Source of the DNA: Neoechinorhynchus agilis
Lineage: Eukaryota; Acanthocephala
DNA length: 64,000 nt
Direction of reading: 5' to 3'
Assembly: GCA_051530055.1 (NCBI GenBank)
Contig: CM121343.1
Span: 7,316,001-7,380,000 of the forward strand
Below, in pieces: positions 12,293 through 24,210 of this stretch. Under the pieces are notes generated by a model. It did not search any database and had not been told where the DNA came from. It saw only the letters and a program-made list of their open reading frames with translations. Each line of letters opens with the position of its first letter. The stretch's first letter is position 1. Position numbers and translations under genes: made by a program.

Positions 12293-12634
12293 ATGCAGCC
12301 GGCGGCATTTGCTTATCTGGTCGGTCACGTTCATCGAAAATACGCGGAGAGCGCTCGTCAATTGCTTGTTAAATGCCTCTACATGAAACTGGATCCAGAT
12401 CTGATAATGTATTTTAACCAGGCCGAATACATTAAGGTTTTTCATGACCGATCGAAAAAAAATGAACCCGAACTGATCGTTGGAGATGTTGTGCTCTTGA
12501 GACAAATACCAAGGCTTCAATGTCGTCAGCCAGATGAACGATTTGAAGTTATTGAAACTTTGTTCAGTGCAGGTCGACATTTGGATCCATTAAGCGGTCT
12601 AAAGTACACTTCAACGGTACCAGGCAAGAATTGA
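12293..12634 (+). CDS. MRPS17: Mitochondrial ribosomal protein uS17m (MRPS17)
   Basis: 113 residues in one exon. The pattern AYLVGHVHRKYAES, MKLDPDLIMYFNQ, VFHDRS, ELIVGDVVLLRQIP and HLDPLSGLKY matches the uS17 OB-fold in order: the N-terminal LVG strand, the LDP-x-L-xx-YFN block, the GD-(I/V)-VLL turn before a Pro, and the terminal DP-(V/L)-(T/S)-G. The YFN block and short C-terminal tail are typical of animal mitochondrial S17 rather than the cytosolic protein. It binds small-subunit rRNA in the mitoribosome. The ATG at 12293 fits the family's usual start. Recognised by eye from family motifs, not by alignment. Confidence 0.85.
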   Translation: MQPAAFAYLVGHVHRKYAESARQLLVKCLYMKLDPDLIMYFNQAEYIKVFHDRSKKNEPELIVGDVVLLRQIPRLQCRQPDERFEVIETLFSAGRHLDPLSGLKYTSTVPGKN

Positions 12635-12899
12635 TGATGGAACATATTGAAACCTAATATCTCAGATGTTGATTTTTTAATATTATGCGTCCATGGGAAA
12701 CTTCACAAATTATTATGGCGTGAAACGGAAGCTATTTTCCGTTATGTAGGCAAAATTATTAGTTCCTCGGCTCGAACGTTCCGCGGATTGAAATTTCGAT
12801 TTCGCGAGCCCGTTCCCGCTCGATAGGGTTTCCTTTTGGTAGGATTTTACTCGTACAAAGCGATTATCGATACTAATCTATGTCTAGATCGTTAAACCT

Positions 12900-14741
12900 C
12901 CTCCTCAATTCAAAACCTCTGCACTGACTCAAATTACAGCCATTACCCCATCTCAGACTATAAACAAAACTATAACTCCACAACTGACACTTCTGTCATC
13001 TCTTCAATACTCTTAGTTGCGTCATATGAAGTCCTCCAATCAACAAATTATCCCGAAATTCGTATCCCAAACTAGTAACTTTTGATGAATTATCCCCGAA
13101 CTCATCGACCTTCTTAATCTCATTGTAAATCACAGCTTTTTATATGGCATCCACCCCTCATACCTGAGAACTGCTAAAATGATCCATCTTCCGAAAAATG
13201 GATATCCGGTTTCCACCGATTCATTTGGTCCAATATCCATTCTGCACGCTCTTTAAAAAATCATATCGAAAACTTATTAAATCTCGCATTCGTCCACTTC
13301 TGAACAACAAATTATCGCACCTACAATTTGGCTTCCGGCCCAAATACTCTGCAATAAATGCCCTACTTTGCATTATTGACTCGCTCCTACGAACCCTCGA
13401 CAATAATCCTTCTCGCGTAATCCGTCTCATCCAAGTGGACTTGTTGAAAGCAATCGACCTCGTGGACCACTCACTCCTTTTTCCGGGCCTGTTCCAATCT
13501 CGATGTAAACTCATGGCAGATCCACTGGCTCGCCTCCTATCTTCACAATCGCCAACGAAACATTCATTGCAGTGCTACCTCCTCGATTATCGCCCTATCC
13601 ATTTTCCTAAACGATCTTAAACCTCCATCCTCTCACTCCAATCTTTTCTTATACGCCGACGACCTCACCCTCATCACCCATTCACCATCCCACCTCTCCT
13701 TAACATCTAACGAAATCGCACATATCAAAGATTTCTGCACCAATCATAAACTCTACCTGAACTTCTCTAACTACTTCGAGTTGATCCTCTCACTCCCGCA
13801 ACCCCACATCATCCCCTGAGCTTCCATCCTCCAACATCTCAACAAATCATAACTTAATAAAGTACAAAACGTGCAATCACCACCGTCCGCAAAATTGGAG
13901 CTTCTCTCCTTCCTCGGCTGTCGCTATCACGTTAGCAGCATTGCCTCGTTGTACTGCGAGCGAGATATTTTGTCGCAGGAATACACCGTCGTTTCTCTCA
14001 ATTTCTTCAAGAGATCCTGGAGCAGAGTGCCGAGCTGCCAAGCACTCCATACGCCTCTATTCCGAAGGGGACAAAATAGTGAGCCCTCGCTAAATCCCTG
14101 CATTTTCGTACCTTCCTCCCTTCCGCTGCACTGGCTGCACCTCCAGGGATTCCCGAAATTCTTATCCCAAACTAGTAACTTTTGATGAATTATCCCCGAA
14201 CTCATCGACCTTCTTAATCTCATTGTAAATCACAGCTTTTTATATTGCATCCACCCCTCATACCTGAGAACTGCTGAAATGATCCTTCATGTCGCCTCCC
14301 TCTGAATTCTGGGTCTCCAATTTCAATCAAATCTGAAACGGGAATCACACATTGCACTTTACCTCAGACGAAATACCTTTAAAATTTACCCCCTAAAACG
14401 CAACCGCCATTTGGGAATCTAACCCGCATCTGCCGTTATCCCGTCTTTTGCAACCTATCACAATCATAAATCCGTCGGCTTGAAGCGTTTCATAAAAGAG
14501 CCTCTAAAATTTGCACATTTGATTCTCCCCCTCGCGCTACCACCACAATTTTTATCACATTTTATTCCACTTTTAACATGAGCACAACACTCGTAATCCT
14601 AATTCATTTCATCCTCCTTTGACCTCGCACCACCCTATACCTTCGCTCCTTATTCCTTACTACCCAATCCTCCCGGATATCAAGACCTGAAATGAACCTG
14701 AGGAAAGACCCAACCTCACAAATTCTCCTGCAAACTGTATC
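12900..14741 (+). mobile_element. LINE-A copy, rearranged, leading into satellite array 2
   Basis: A plus-strand LINE-A copy. Reverse-transcriptase fragments lie at 13060-13830, and the C-terminal ORF2 end (NTFKIYPLKRNRHLGI) at 14330-14420. The 3'UTR block (GAAATGAACCTGAGGAAAG) ends at 14741, where satellite monomers begin without a gap. A block of about 135 bp (13054-13190) is repeated at 14149-14285, so the copy is chimeric. The 13860-14150 stretch between them has an open frame (LGCRYHVSS ... SRVPSCQ) that I do not recognise. Confidence 0.8.
13198..13830 (+). pseudogene. LINE-A reverse transcriptase fragment
   Basis: Matches the 5.6-6.4 kb copy: LSHLQFGFRPKYSA, LIQVDLLKAIDLVDHSLL (motif A, with S-to-L and F-to-I changes), and in another frame NLFLYADDLTLITHSP (catalytic YADD at about 13650). 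Frameshifts separate the two blocks, so it is not functional. Confidence 0.8.
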
Positions 14742-17700
14742 CGACCCACTGTATAAACCAACTCGAACGGATAATCCCCTACTGGATAATTCCGCCAGAA
14801 CGGACCTCCCCGTGCTGTATAAACCAACCCTAACGGATAATCCCCCGCTGTATAAACCAACCCTAACAGATAATCCCCTTCTGGATAATTCCATCCGAAC
14901 GGACATACGTCCACTGTATAAACCACCCCAACTGATAATCCCTTACTGGATAATTCCACCCGGACGGACATCCCCCTGCTGTATACCAACCCGAACATAA
15001 TCCCCTGCTGTATAAACCAACCCTAACGGATAATCCCCTGCTGTATAAACCAACCCGAACTTATAATCCCCTGCTGTATAAACCAACCCTAACGGATAAT
15101 CCCCTGCTGTATAAACCAACCCGAACAGATAATCCCCTTCTGGATAATTCCATCCGAACGGACATACGTCCACTGTATAAACCACCCCAACTGATAATCC
15201 CTTACTGGATAATTCCACCCGGACGGACATCCCCTTTATAAACCAACCCGAACATAATCCCCTTTATAAACCAACCCTAACGATAATCCCCTGCTGTATA
15301 AACCAACCCGAACTTAAATCCCCTCTGAAAACCAACCCTAACGGATAATCCCCTGCTGTATAAACCAACCCGAACGGACAATCCCCCGCTGTATAAACCA
15401 ACCCGAACTTATAATCCCCTGCTGTATAAACCAACCCTAACGGATAATCCCCTGCTGTATAAACAGACCCGAACGGATAATCCCCTTCTGGATAATTCCA
15501 TCCGAACGGACATACGTCCACTGTATAAACCACCCCAACTGATAATCCCTTACTGGATAATTCCACCCGGACAGACATCCCCCTGCTGTATAAACCAACC
15601 CGAACTTATAATCCCCTGCTGTATAAACCAACTCGAACGGATAATCCCCTGCTGTATAAACCAACCCGAACGGATAATCCCCCGCTGTATAAACCAACCC
15701 GAACGGATAATCCACCGCTGTATAAACCAACCTGAACAGATAATCCCCTACTGGATAATTCCCCCAGAACGGACATCATCCTGCTGTATTAACCAACCCG
15801 AACGGATAATGTGGATAATTCCACCAGAACGGACATCCCCCTACTGTATAAAGCAACCCTAACAGATAATCCCCTTCTGGATAATTCCGCCCGAACGGCT
15901 AGTCTCCTGCTGTATAAACCAACCCCAACGGACTTCCCCCGCTGTATAAACCAACCCGAACGGATCATCCCCTACTGGATAATTCCACCCGGACGGACTC
16001 CCCCTGCTGTATAAACCAACCCTAACAGATAATCCCCTTCTGAATAATTCCGCCAGAACGGACATCCCCCTGCTGTATAAACCAACCCGAACGGATAATC
16101 CCCTTCTGGATAAATCCGCAAGAACGGACATCCGCCCACTGTATAAACCAACCCGAACGGATAATCCCCCGCTGTATAAACCAACCCGGACGGATAATCC
16201 CCTACTGGATAATTTCGCCAGAATGGACATCCGTCCACTGTATAAACCAACCCGAACGGATAATCCCCTTCTGGATAGTTCCGCAAGAACGGACATCCCC
16301 TGCTGTATAAACCAACCTTACAGATGATCCCCTTCTGGATAATTTCGCATGAACGGACATCCGCCCGCTGTATAAACCAACCCTAACAGATAATCCCCTA
16401 CCGGATAATTCCACCCGGACGGACTTCCTCTGCTATATAAACCAACCCGAACGGATAATCCCCTTCTGGACTATTCCGCCAGAACGGACATCTCCCTCCT
16501 GTATTAACCAACCCGAACAGATAATCCCCTGCTGGATAATTCCGCCCGAGCGGACTTCCCCCTGCTGTATGAACCAACCCTAACAGATAATCCCCTTCTG
16601 GATAATTCCACCCGAACGGCTAGTCTCCTGCTGTATAAACCACAAGAACCCTAACCCCCGAACGGCTATCTCCTGCTGTATAACCAACCCGAACGATAAT
16701 CCCCTGCTGGATAATTCCCCCGACGGCTTCCCTGCTGTATAACCAACCCAACGTAATCCCCTCTGGATAATTCCGACGCTCCCCTGCTGTATAAACCAAC
16801 CCGAACGGATAATCCCCTTCTGGATAATTCCGCCCGAACGGCTATCTCCCGCTGTATAAACCAACCCGAACCGATAATCCCCTGCTGGATAATTCCACCC
16901 GGACGGACTTCCCCCTGCTTTATAAACCAACCCGAACGGATAATCTCTGGATAATCCGCCCGACGGACTCCCAAAACCAACCCCCTGTATAAACCAACCT
17001 AACAGATAATCCCCTTCTGGATAATTCCTCCGAAGGACATACGCCACTGTATAAACCCCCAACGATAATCCCTTACTGGATAATTCCACCCGGACGGACA
17101 TCCCCCTGCTGTATAAACCAACCCGAACGGATAATCCCTCGCTGGATAATTCCGCCCGAGCGGGCCTCCCCCTGCTGTATAAACTAACCCGAACGGATAA
17201 TCCCCTGCTGGATAATTCCGCCCGAGCGGGCCTCCCCCTGCTGTATAAACCAACCTACAGATAATCCCCTTCTTGATAATTTCGCCAGAACGGACATCCG
17301 CCCACTGCATAAACCAACCCGACGGATAATCCTTCTGGATAATTCGCCAGACGGACATCTTAACCCGAACGGATAATCCCCTACTGGATAATTCCGCCCG
17401 AGCGGGCCTCCCCCTGCTGTATAAACCAACCCGAACGGATAATCCCCTTCTGGACTATTCCGCCAGAACGGACATCTCCCTCCTGTATTAACCAACCCGA
17501 ACAGATAATCCCCTGCTGGATAATTCCGCCCGAGCGGACCTCCCCCTGCTGTATGAACCAACCCTAACAGATAATCCCCTTCTGGATAATTCCACCCGAA
17601 CGGCTAGTCTCCTGCTGTATAAACCAACCCGAACCGATAATCCCCTGCTGGATAATTCCGCCAGAACGGCTATCTCCCGCTGTATTAACCAACCCGAACC

Positions 17701-19075
17701 GATAATCCCCTGCTTGATAATTCCACCCGAACGGCTAGTCTCCTGCTGTATAAACCAACCCGAACCGTTAATCCCCTGCTGGATAATTTCGCATGAGCGG
17801 GCCTCCCCTGCTGTATAAACCAACCCGAACGGATAATCCCCTACTGGATAATTCCGCCCGAACGGCTAGTCTCCCGCTGTATAAACCAACCCGAACCGAT
17901 AATCCCCTGCTGGATAATTCCACCCGGACGGACTTCCCCCTGCTTTATAAACCAACCCGAACGGATAATCCCCTGCTGGATAATTCCGCCCGGACGGACT
18001 TCCCCCTGCTGTATAAACCAACCCTAACGGATAATCCCCTGCTGTATAAACCAACCCTAACAGATAATCCCCTTCTGGATAATTCCATCCGAACGGACAT
18101 ACGTCCACTGTATAAACCACCCCAACTGATAATCCCTTACTGGATAATTCCACCCGGACGGACATCCCCCTGCTGTATAAACCAACCCGAACGGATAATC
18201 CCTCGCTGTATAATTCCGCCCGAGCGGGCCTCCCCCTGCTGTATAAACTAACCCGAAGGGATAATCCCCTGCTGGATAATTCCGCCCGAGCGGGCCTCCC
18301 CCTGCTGTATAAACCAATCCTAACAGATAATCCCCTTCTTGATAATTTCGCCAGAACGGACATCCGCCCACTGCATAAACCAACCCGGACGGATAATTTC
18401 CTTCTGGATAATTTCGCCAGATCGGACATCTTAACCCGAACGGATAATCCCCTGCTGGATAATTCCGCCCGAGCGGGCCTCCCCTGATAATCTCCCGCTG
18501 TATAAACTAACCCGAACGGATAATCTCCTACTGGATAATTCCGCCCGAGCGGGCCTCCCCCTGCTGTATAAACCAATCCTAACAGATAATCCCCTTCTTG
18601 ATAATTTCACCAGAAGGGACATCCGCCCACTGCATAAACCAACCCGGACGGATAATTTCCTTCTGGATAATTTCGCCAGATCGGACATCTTAACCCGAAC
18701 GGATAATCCCCTGCTGGATAATTCCGCCCGAGCGGGCCTCCTGATAATCTCCCGCTGTATAAACTAACCCGAACGGATAATCTCCTACTGGATAATTCCG
18801 CCCGAGCGGGCCTCCCCCTGCTGTATAAACCAACTCGAACGGATAATCCCCTGCTGGATAATTCCGCCCGAGCGGGCCTCCCCCTGCTGTATAAACCAAT
18901 CCTAACAGATAATCCCCTTCTTGATAATTTCGCCAGAACGGACATCCGCCCACTGCATAAACCAACCCGGACGGATAATTTCCTTCTGGATAATTTCGCC
19001 AGATCGGACATCTTAACCCGAACGGATAATCCCCTGCTGGATAATTCCGCCCGAACGGACTTATCCCTGCTGTAT
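14742..19075 (+). repeat. 33-bp satellite array 2
   Basis: About 4.3 kb of the same monomers as array 1, in the same orientation, directly following a LINE-A 3'UTR. The left part resembles array 1 (CTGCTGTATAAACCAACC). From about 16.3 kb, units with CTGGATAATTCCGCCCGAGC and GGGCCTCCCCCTGC dominate, and blocks of 150-250 bp are repeated locally (for example 18350-18470, 18590-18700 and 18940-19040). The array ends at CTGCTGTATAATAACAATTT. Confidence 0.95.
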
Positions 19076-19484
19076 AATAACAATTTTATTTGATCATACG
19101 TACGAACAGGAGTGTCAGAGGGCCATAACATAAGTTGTGCAATCATTCATTTCGAACATCCATCCATCCATCTGCATAGATTATGTTTCAAGTAGTCAAT
19201 ATCTGGCTGCTTGATGAATAGTGCATTTTTTAGCAGAACCTCTCCAAAAATAAGACGTTGATCCGGAGGTCCACCGCGACTAAAAACGTGAGGCCAGAGA
19301 TGGCCCATGTTTTCCAAATTTGAACGCGTTTTTTCCGTTAGTTTCAGCTTACTTGTTCTAACATAAAAACCTTTTGTTATTTGAGAATTTTATTAAAATG
19401 TGTCAGGTCAAATTTCTGATTCAACCTTGCATTAAAATTATATCCTAAAATCTTAATTCGGTTGAATTTTTTGTTAATTGGATC
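19076..19484. other. Probable LINE-B 3' flank
   Basis: No gene is visible. The stretch lies downstream of the LINE-B stop on the minus strand and may be its 3'UTR; I see no tail that proves this. Confidence 0.4.
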
Positions 19485-20045
19485 TTAGTCTACAATTGGT
19501 AGGATTTGTTCCCTGATTATCCTTCTTAACTTTTTGGTAAGATGAGGGCTACCAGCCACGGCCATAATGTTTGTTTTATTGCAATTCAAGCTTAGGCCCA
19601 TTAAGTTTGACTGCCGATTAATAAAAGATACGAGGTCTCTCATTAACACCGGGAGTTCCCAGGAGTTATCGGTAAAAAGAACCGCGCTAATATCTTCTGC
19701 GTAGATAATCGTTTTCACCCCATTTATTGAATAGCCCGAGATGAATTGCATCGCAACCAGGAATAGTATTGGCGATAGCGGTGAACCCTGAGGGAGACCT
19801 TCAGTTGGGAAGAAAACTTTGCCGTCCGTGCCGTCCTCGAAGTAAAAGGATTTTGAGCCAAGTATATCCCTCAGACGGGCAAGAATATCGTTAGGAAAAT
19901 TGTGGTGTAGGTTGATATTGTCATAGGCCGCTGAGAAATCAAAAGAAACTAGGCATTTGCATGGGTTGTGGGAAAGATCAGAATAGATATCCCTAACGGC
20001 CGAAATGACCGACCTACCCTCGAAGAAACCATGACAGTTTGAGGA

Positions 20046-20219
20046 TGTGAACGTGGGAAGAAAATTATATATCCAAGATGACTTTTATTGAAATATTTCG
20101 TCCAATCACGCTGGACTTCTTCAGTCAATTATTGCTTGTAGGTTTTTAAATATGTGAGTTCGGACGAAATATTTCAATAAAAGTCATCTTGGATATATAA
20201 TTTTTTCCCCACGTTCACA
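20046..20219. repeat. Fold-back element inside LINE-B
   Basis: Arms of about 50-55 nt (20046-20100 and 20163-20219) share ATATATCCAAGATGACTTTT and its complement, and end in CGTGGG/CCCACG with flanking GTGAACGTGGG / CCCACGTTCAC. The loop region holds, on the minus strand, a CTGAAGAAG-stem-GGACGAAA module. It breaks the LINE-B reading frame and is therefore younger than LINE-B. Confidence 0.85.
20096..20124 (-). other. Hammerhead-like core module, copy 1
   Basis: The minus strand reads CTGAAGA-A-GTCC, a 9-base loop, GGAC-GAAA. This resembles the hammerhead CUGANGA / stem II / GAAA core but has one extra A before stem II. The cleavage-site strand is not evident. Confidence 0.4.
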
Positions 20220-20765
20220 TACTCATGGATTTTATCCTTAACAGTTTCAGGAGATTATGTCCTTCTCCACACAAAATTCCATGAGGTAGTCAGCGAGTGC
20301 CTTCTCATATAACGGTACTAGAGAATTTTGTATTGAGATAAGCCTCGGGTCAGATGGGGAAGTAACTGTATGTTTTTTGCCTTTAACCAGGAGTGTTAAT
20401 TTTTCCCACTCGTCCCTAGATGCCATTAGAATGCAGGAAATAATTGCTGGTTTTATTGATTGATCAATAAATTTAAGGCATTTCGAGGGCGCCGAGAAAT
20501 TATTCGTAGACATCTTGACGGATTTATCCCAAGCCCTTAGCAAATCATTCGAAGTCAAGTCTCCATTATTTAGGGATCGCAGCAGAGGCAACTTCAGCCA
20601 GTTACCATTAGGCACTAAGCCAGCACCAAACGATAATTTCTCAATAATCTCTCTCGAATCCAACGAGCCGCTCTGACTCTCCACCGAACATATTTGGAGT
20701 TTTTTAGAATGCGCCAGAAAGATTTATATAATTGCAAGCCCAGCATTTTCGCGTCTAATTACGAC

Positions 20766-21634
20766 TTAGACGTGTCGTCCTGTAAAAGATCGCAAATTAT
20801 TCAAGATTACCCTACCAGTTACAGAATAATTAGGCACTGATAAAAATATATTGGACATTTTAGAAATTAGATGATTCCACGCCGGAAGGGTACTATAATT
20901 CGGCATTGTACACTTGATTGCGAAATTGAAGAAGGTTACATTAAGGAGAGAGAAGCGATATTTTCGGGATAACGACAGGTCGTCCGTAATATTCCATGTC
21001 GACATATCATGGAAGCAAATTTCCGCAATCGACGTCTGTTTGGCGAGGGATATTGTCACGCGTCGATCCAATCGGGCGAAACAACCATCCAAGAAGGAAT
21101 GAGAATTGTTATGGAGCCTGTCAAAAGTAGGCTGAATAGGACAGATGAATTCGTGTGTGCCATCACGATTGGCCACAGCCCGGGTCCATTTTCTGGACAG
21201 ATCATTAAAATCCCCGAACAAGGGAACGTTCCTGTCCTTGGTTGTGGATTTATGGATAAAATTAGGGCGAACATACACATTTCCTATTAAAATTTTCCTC
21301 CAGCTTTTCCTTTCATCTCGAATAGAGCGAAAGATAAGTTCTCATTTACGTAACTTTGAACAAGAGAGACGCATAACTCTTTCTTGAATAGAGACAATAG
21401 GCCAGAGGAATGAGGGTTTAACGGAGAAGAAGGGAAAACGTCGTATTTCATCAAAACTGAAGTAGGTAATAAATTATTAAATTCGAAGGCTGCTTTCTTT
21501 ACTTCTTGGACGCAAATAAAATCCCGGTTAATGTGATTAAAAAAATTAAGTTTATTAAAAGCCGCGGCTCCTCCAGAGTTCCACTGAAGGCAGTGAAGAT
21601 TTAGGGGTGCTGGAGAGGTCCCACTGGGCATCAT
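20766..21634 (-). pseudogene. LINE-B endonuclease region
   Basis: The first frame (21634-21287) begins LNLHCLQWNSGG and contains DFICVQEV, the catalytic glutamate block of EEP endonucleases. A one-base frame change at about 21285 leads to the second frame (21278-20766), which has VPLFGDFND, the GDFN motif. The expected SDH motif is not clear. Not functional as it stands. Confidence 0.75.
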
Positions 21635-22142
21635 TCGATGGAGATGGGCTCCATGAGTGCATCAGAATCGCTAGTAATGATTCTACTGGCTGAGGCATCA
21701 TTAGCAGCACTGCGTGGAGCTTTCTTGTTCACTTTGTCACGGCCTTTGACAAACCCCGCTTACCTTTAGGTTGTGCAGAGACCATATTGACACCATTGTT
21801 CGGGTTGCAATCCGAGACTGAAGCGAACTGGTTGTGTCAAGGTAAGTAGCTTGTGAATATGTTCAGATAGTTGGTTCTGCATATTATTGAAGAGCATTGT
21901 TATTCGGTGTGACACTTCCTCTAATACTTTCTCAAAGATTCTCTGACATATTATATTCTCATTCAAGATGCTTCGACCGTTATCAGCAGCGGCCTTATGA
22001 GTCTCCTGGACCACGGTTTTAGATACCATCGTAGGAATCTAGTTTTTGTTACTAGCAGCGACATTCTTTAAAATAACACCACAATTTCCGCACTTGACAA
22101 TCTTGTTGTTGCGGACTGACGTATGATGGAGTTCTGAGCAGC

Positions 22143-22184
22143 TCCCCTACTGGATAATTTCGCCCGAAAAGGGACTTCCTCCGA
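22143..22184 (+). repeat. Solo satellite-like monomer
   Basis: CCCCTACTGGATAATTTCGC followed by CCGAAAAGGGACTTCC is one 33-bp-family monomer, isolated within the LINE-B 5' region. Plus strand has the array 1 and 2 orientation. Confidence 0.7.
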
Positions 22185-22380
22185 CGTGTGAACAACCGCA
22201 TTCTTTGAATAACTCTGATCTTGAATGTTTCTGAGGGTGAAATTCTTGTTAAAACGTGCCAATATTCCATCTAAATGCCATCTTTGCGACGCAAATGCGA
22301 ACAAAGGTAACGAAAGGCGTCCAATAGCAACCAAATCACGCATAGAATCCCACCTAACCAAGGATAAAATTTGATTCATT

Positions 22381-23019
22381 CCACTATTGTTTGTTTCTCA
22401 TGACGGTGAAAAATTCAAGGTACTTTTGTTAAATCCGATATTTGGGCACGATATCGTGCATTTATCAAGGTTGTCAGTTATCTAAAGATTATACTATTTA
22501 ATCATGATTAAGTTACCCAGATTTGACTCAATGGTCCTTACGCTAATCTGTAAGTCACATATCCTTCTGGATAAAAAAATCCTGAACTACGATCAGCAAA
22601 TCTGAAACTGTTCTGCCAAAAGACCAAAATAATAGAAGGAGCCTTACAAGTTGGGAACCTTAATTTATAAAGATGCCGTTCCCAACTCGTGGTCCTTGGA
22701 TCGAAACCACCATGAAATAATCGCGTGGACTTCTTCGAAAGCCTAATCTTAGGTTTCCCATCGATATGTTTGTGAATCGATGTTAGTGCATTTTACCGAT
22801 ACCATTTGATCATTATGATACCAAAGTGATTTTAGCTTTTTAGGACTCGCGAGAAATGGTTGGCCATTCACAAACCTGTTTTAAATAATTTGACTCTCGT
22901 CTCAAAGTAAGAATCTTTCAATGGTTGTATCGTGGAATTTTCAAACTACTTTTTGAGTGAGTTTGTTTCGTTTCAAAAAAGTGGTGCATTGACGCCACAG
23001 GTTATACAAAACGCCGGAC
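22381..23019. other. Non-coding stretch, 5' flank of next gene
   Basis: No gene or repeat recognised. It should contain the promoter of the 23.0-kb gene, but I see no clear element. Confidence 0.5.
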
Positions 23020-24210
23020 ATGGGCCCTAAAAGTGCTGAATTCGAAGCTGCGACTCGGATGAGAATATCCTCAATTCAAAGGAAGAAATGCGCTACCGTC
23101 GGAATTACTGGGAGTGTGCTTGGAGGCATGATTGAAGGGTTTGAGTTGGAAGGTCAAGAGTTTCCGTCCACGATACAGAGCAGATCTCTGTGGGTCAGTG
23201 AAACGAATGGATCCGATGATCCAACATTATTAAAGGAGAATAAAAGAGATGAAGATTTTGGAGAAGAAGGTATTTCTAAATCACAGAAACGAAGAATGAG
23301 AAAGCAAAAAAAGAAGGAAGTGTCATTATTGGCTAAAAACGATTCTCCGCCGACACAAAGGAAAAAGAATAAAACGGTGAAGAAGTTTTTCAGAAGTTTA
23401 ATCGATAATGATGGCATTTTGAACATGGAAGCAACACTACAACAAATGAATAGAAAGCAAAGAGTGCGAAGGTTAGCAAGTGCTGCGACCCACTATACCC
23501 GTTGGAAAAGGAATCCGTTTCCGCTAGCTGAATCGTTTGTTTCGACGATTTCAAAGAAACTTGATGAATTAATGGATGGTGGCGCTTCCATCGACTTTGC
23601 ATCTCTCGCAAAGGATGAAGTGCGAAAAGTCGTAAAAAGTGAAAAGGGCGTCGTCGTAAAAACACCCAGCAGACGGCAACCGCTTTCGACCAAATTTAAA
23701 GGTCATTCAAAAGATATTTCTTCTAAAAAGTTTGAAGTAAAAACCACAAAAGTGCCGCACATTGAGGTTTTAAAAGGTTGTGGTTCGTTCGTTCGTTCGA
23801 GTGTGAAATCGGTTGAAATAGCAAATGTAAGCAGCTCAGTGAGTCAAAACTGCAAGGAGGGTTTAACGGACGATCACGATGATACTGAGGCTAATCATGG
23901 ATCACAAAATATTATTGAACGAGAAGCTGTGAATGTAAATATAGCGGAAATAAACACACGGAAACACGAAACATCATCAGTAGAAAGTGGGAAATGTTGC
24001 GCAGTGGAGAATCCCATCGACGTTTCTGTTTTAAATGAAGATCACGCAAGTGGTCCCAGCACTCCGAAACATTCTTCAATGCCTTCAAAGGCGCAAGACA
24101 CATTTAGAACCCATAACGAACTTGACAAAATGGTTGCTATTGTGGATTTAATGAAGAATATGTGGCATGACATCACTGATGATTCTAAAGAGAACATTTG
24201 GTACGTATAA
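23020..24210 (+). CDS. Lysine-rich hypothetical protein, 396 aa
   Basis: A single open frame from ATG at 23020 (MGPKSAEFEA) to TAA. I do not recognise the family. It is very basic in the middle: KSQKRRMRKQKKK near residues 87-99 and QRKKNKTVKKFF near 113-124 look like nuclear localisation signals. Then come QQMNRKQRVRRLASAATHY and the helical block SFVSTISKKLDELM (about 165-190). The last third is rich in Ser, Asn and Glu and looks disordered. No membrane segment. Length, codon use and lack of repeats support a true gene. A nuclear or nucleolar role is plausible but only inferred from composition. Confidence 0.65.
   Translation: MGPKSAEFEAATRMRISSIQRKKCATVGITGSVLGGMIEGFELEGQEFPSTIQSRSLWVSETNGSDDPTLLKENKRDEDFGEEGISKSQKRRMRKQKKKEVSLLAKNDSPPTQRKKNKTVKKFFRSLIDNDGILNMEATLQQMNRKQRVRRLASAATHYTRWKRNPFPLAESFVSTISKKLDELMDGGASIDFASLAKDEVRKVVKSEKGVVVKTPSRRQPLSTKFKGHSKDISSKKFEVKTTKVPHIEVLKGCGSFVRSSVKSVEIANVSSSVSQNCKEGLTDDHDDTEANHGSQNIIEREAVNVNIAEINTRKHETSSVESGKCCAVENPIDVSVLNEDHASGPSTPKHSSMPSKAQDTFRTHNELDKMVAIVDLMKNMWHDITDDSKENIWYV

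Larger units (their letters stand above)
19485..20690 (-). pseudogene. LINE-B reverse transcriptase, interrupted
   Basis: The minus strand gives LVSFDFSAAYDNI (motif A, near 19925-19965), then LPQGSPLSPILFLV (motif B), then KTIIYAEDISAVLF (motif C). Motif C reads Y-A-E-D at 19692-19703, so the first catalytic aspartate is a glutamate, which would cripple polymerisation. The upstream part (MESQSGSLDSREIIEKLS, 20247-20684) is cut from motif A by the fold-back element at 20046-20219. The thumb continues to the stop near 19485. Confidence 0.8.
19485..22380 (-). mobile_element. LINE-B non-LTR retrotransposon, decayed
   Basis: A second LINE family, distinct from LINE-A. On the minus strand the order is: an ORF1-like region (about 22380-21766, with one long frame containing KVLEEVSHRITMLFN), an AP-type endonuclease (21634-21000), and a reverse transcriptase (20690-19485). 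A frame change near 21285 splits the endonuclease. A fold-back element of about 175 bp interrupts the reverse transcriptase. One satellite-like monomer lies within the ORF1 region at 22143-22184. Confidence 0.8.
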
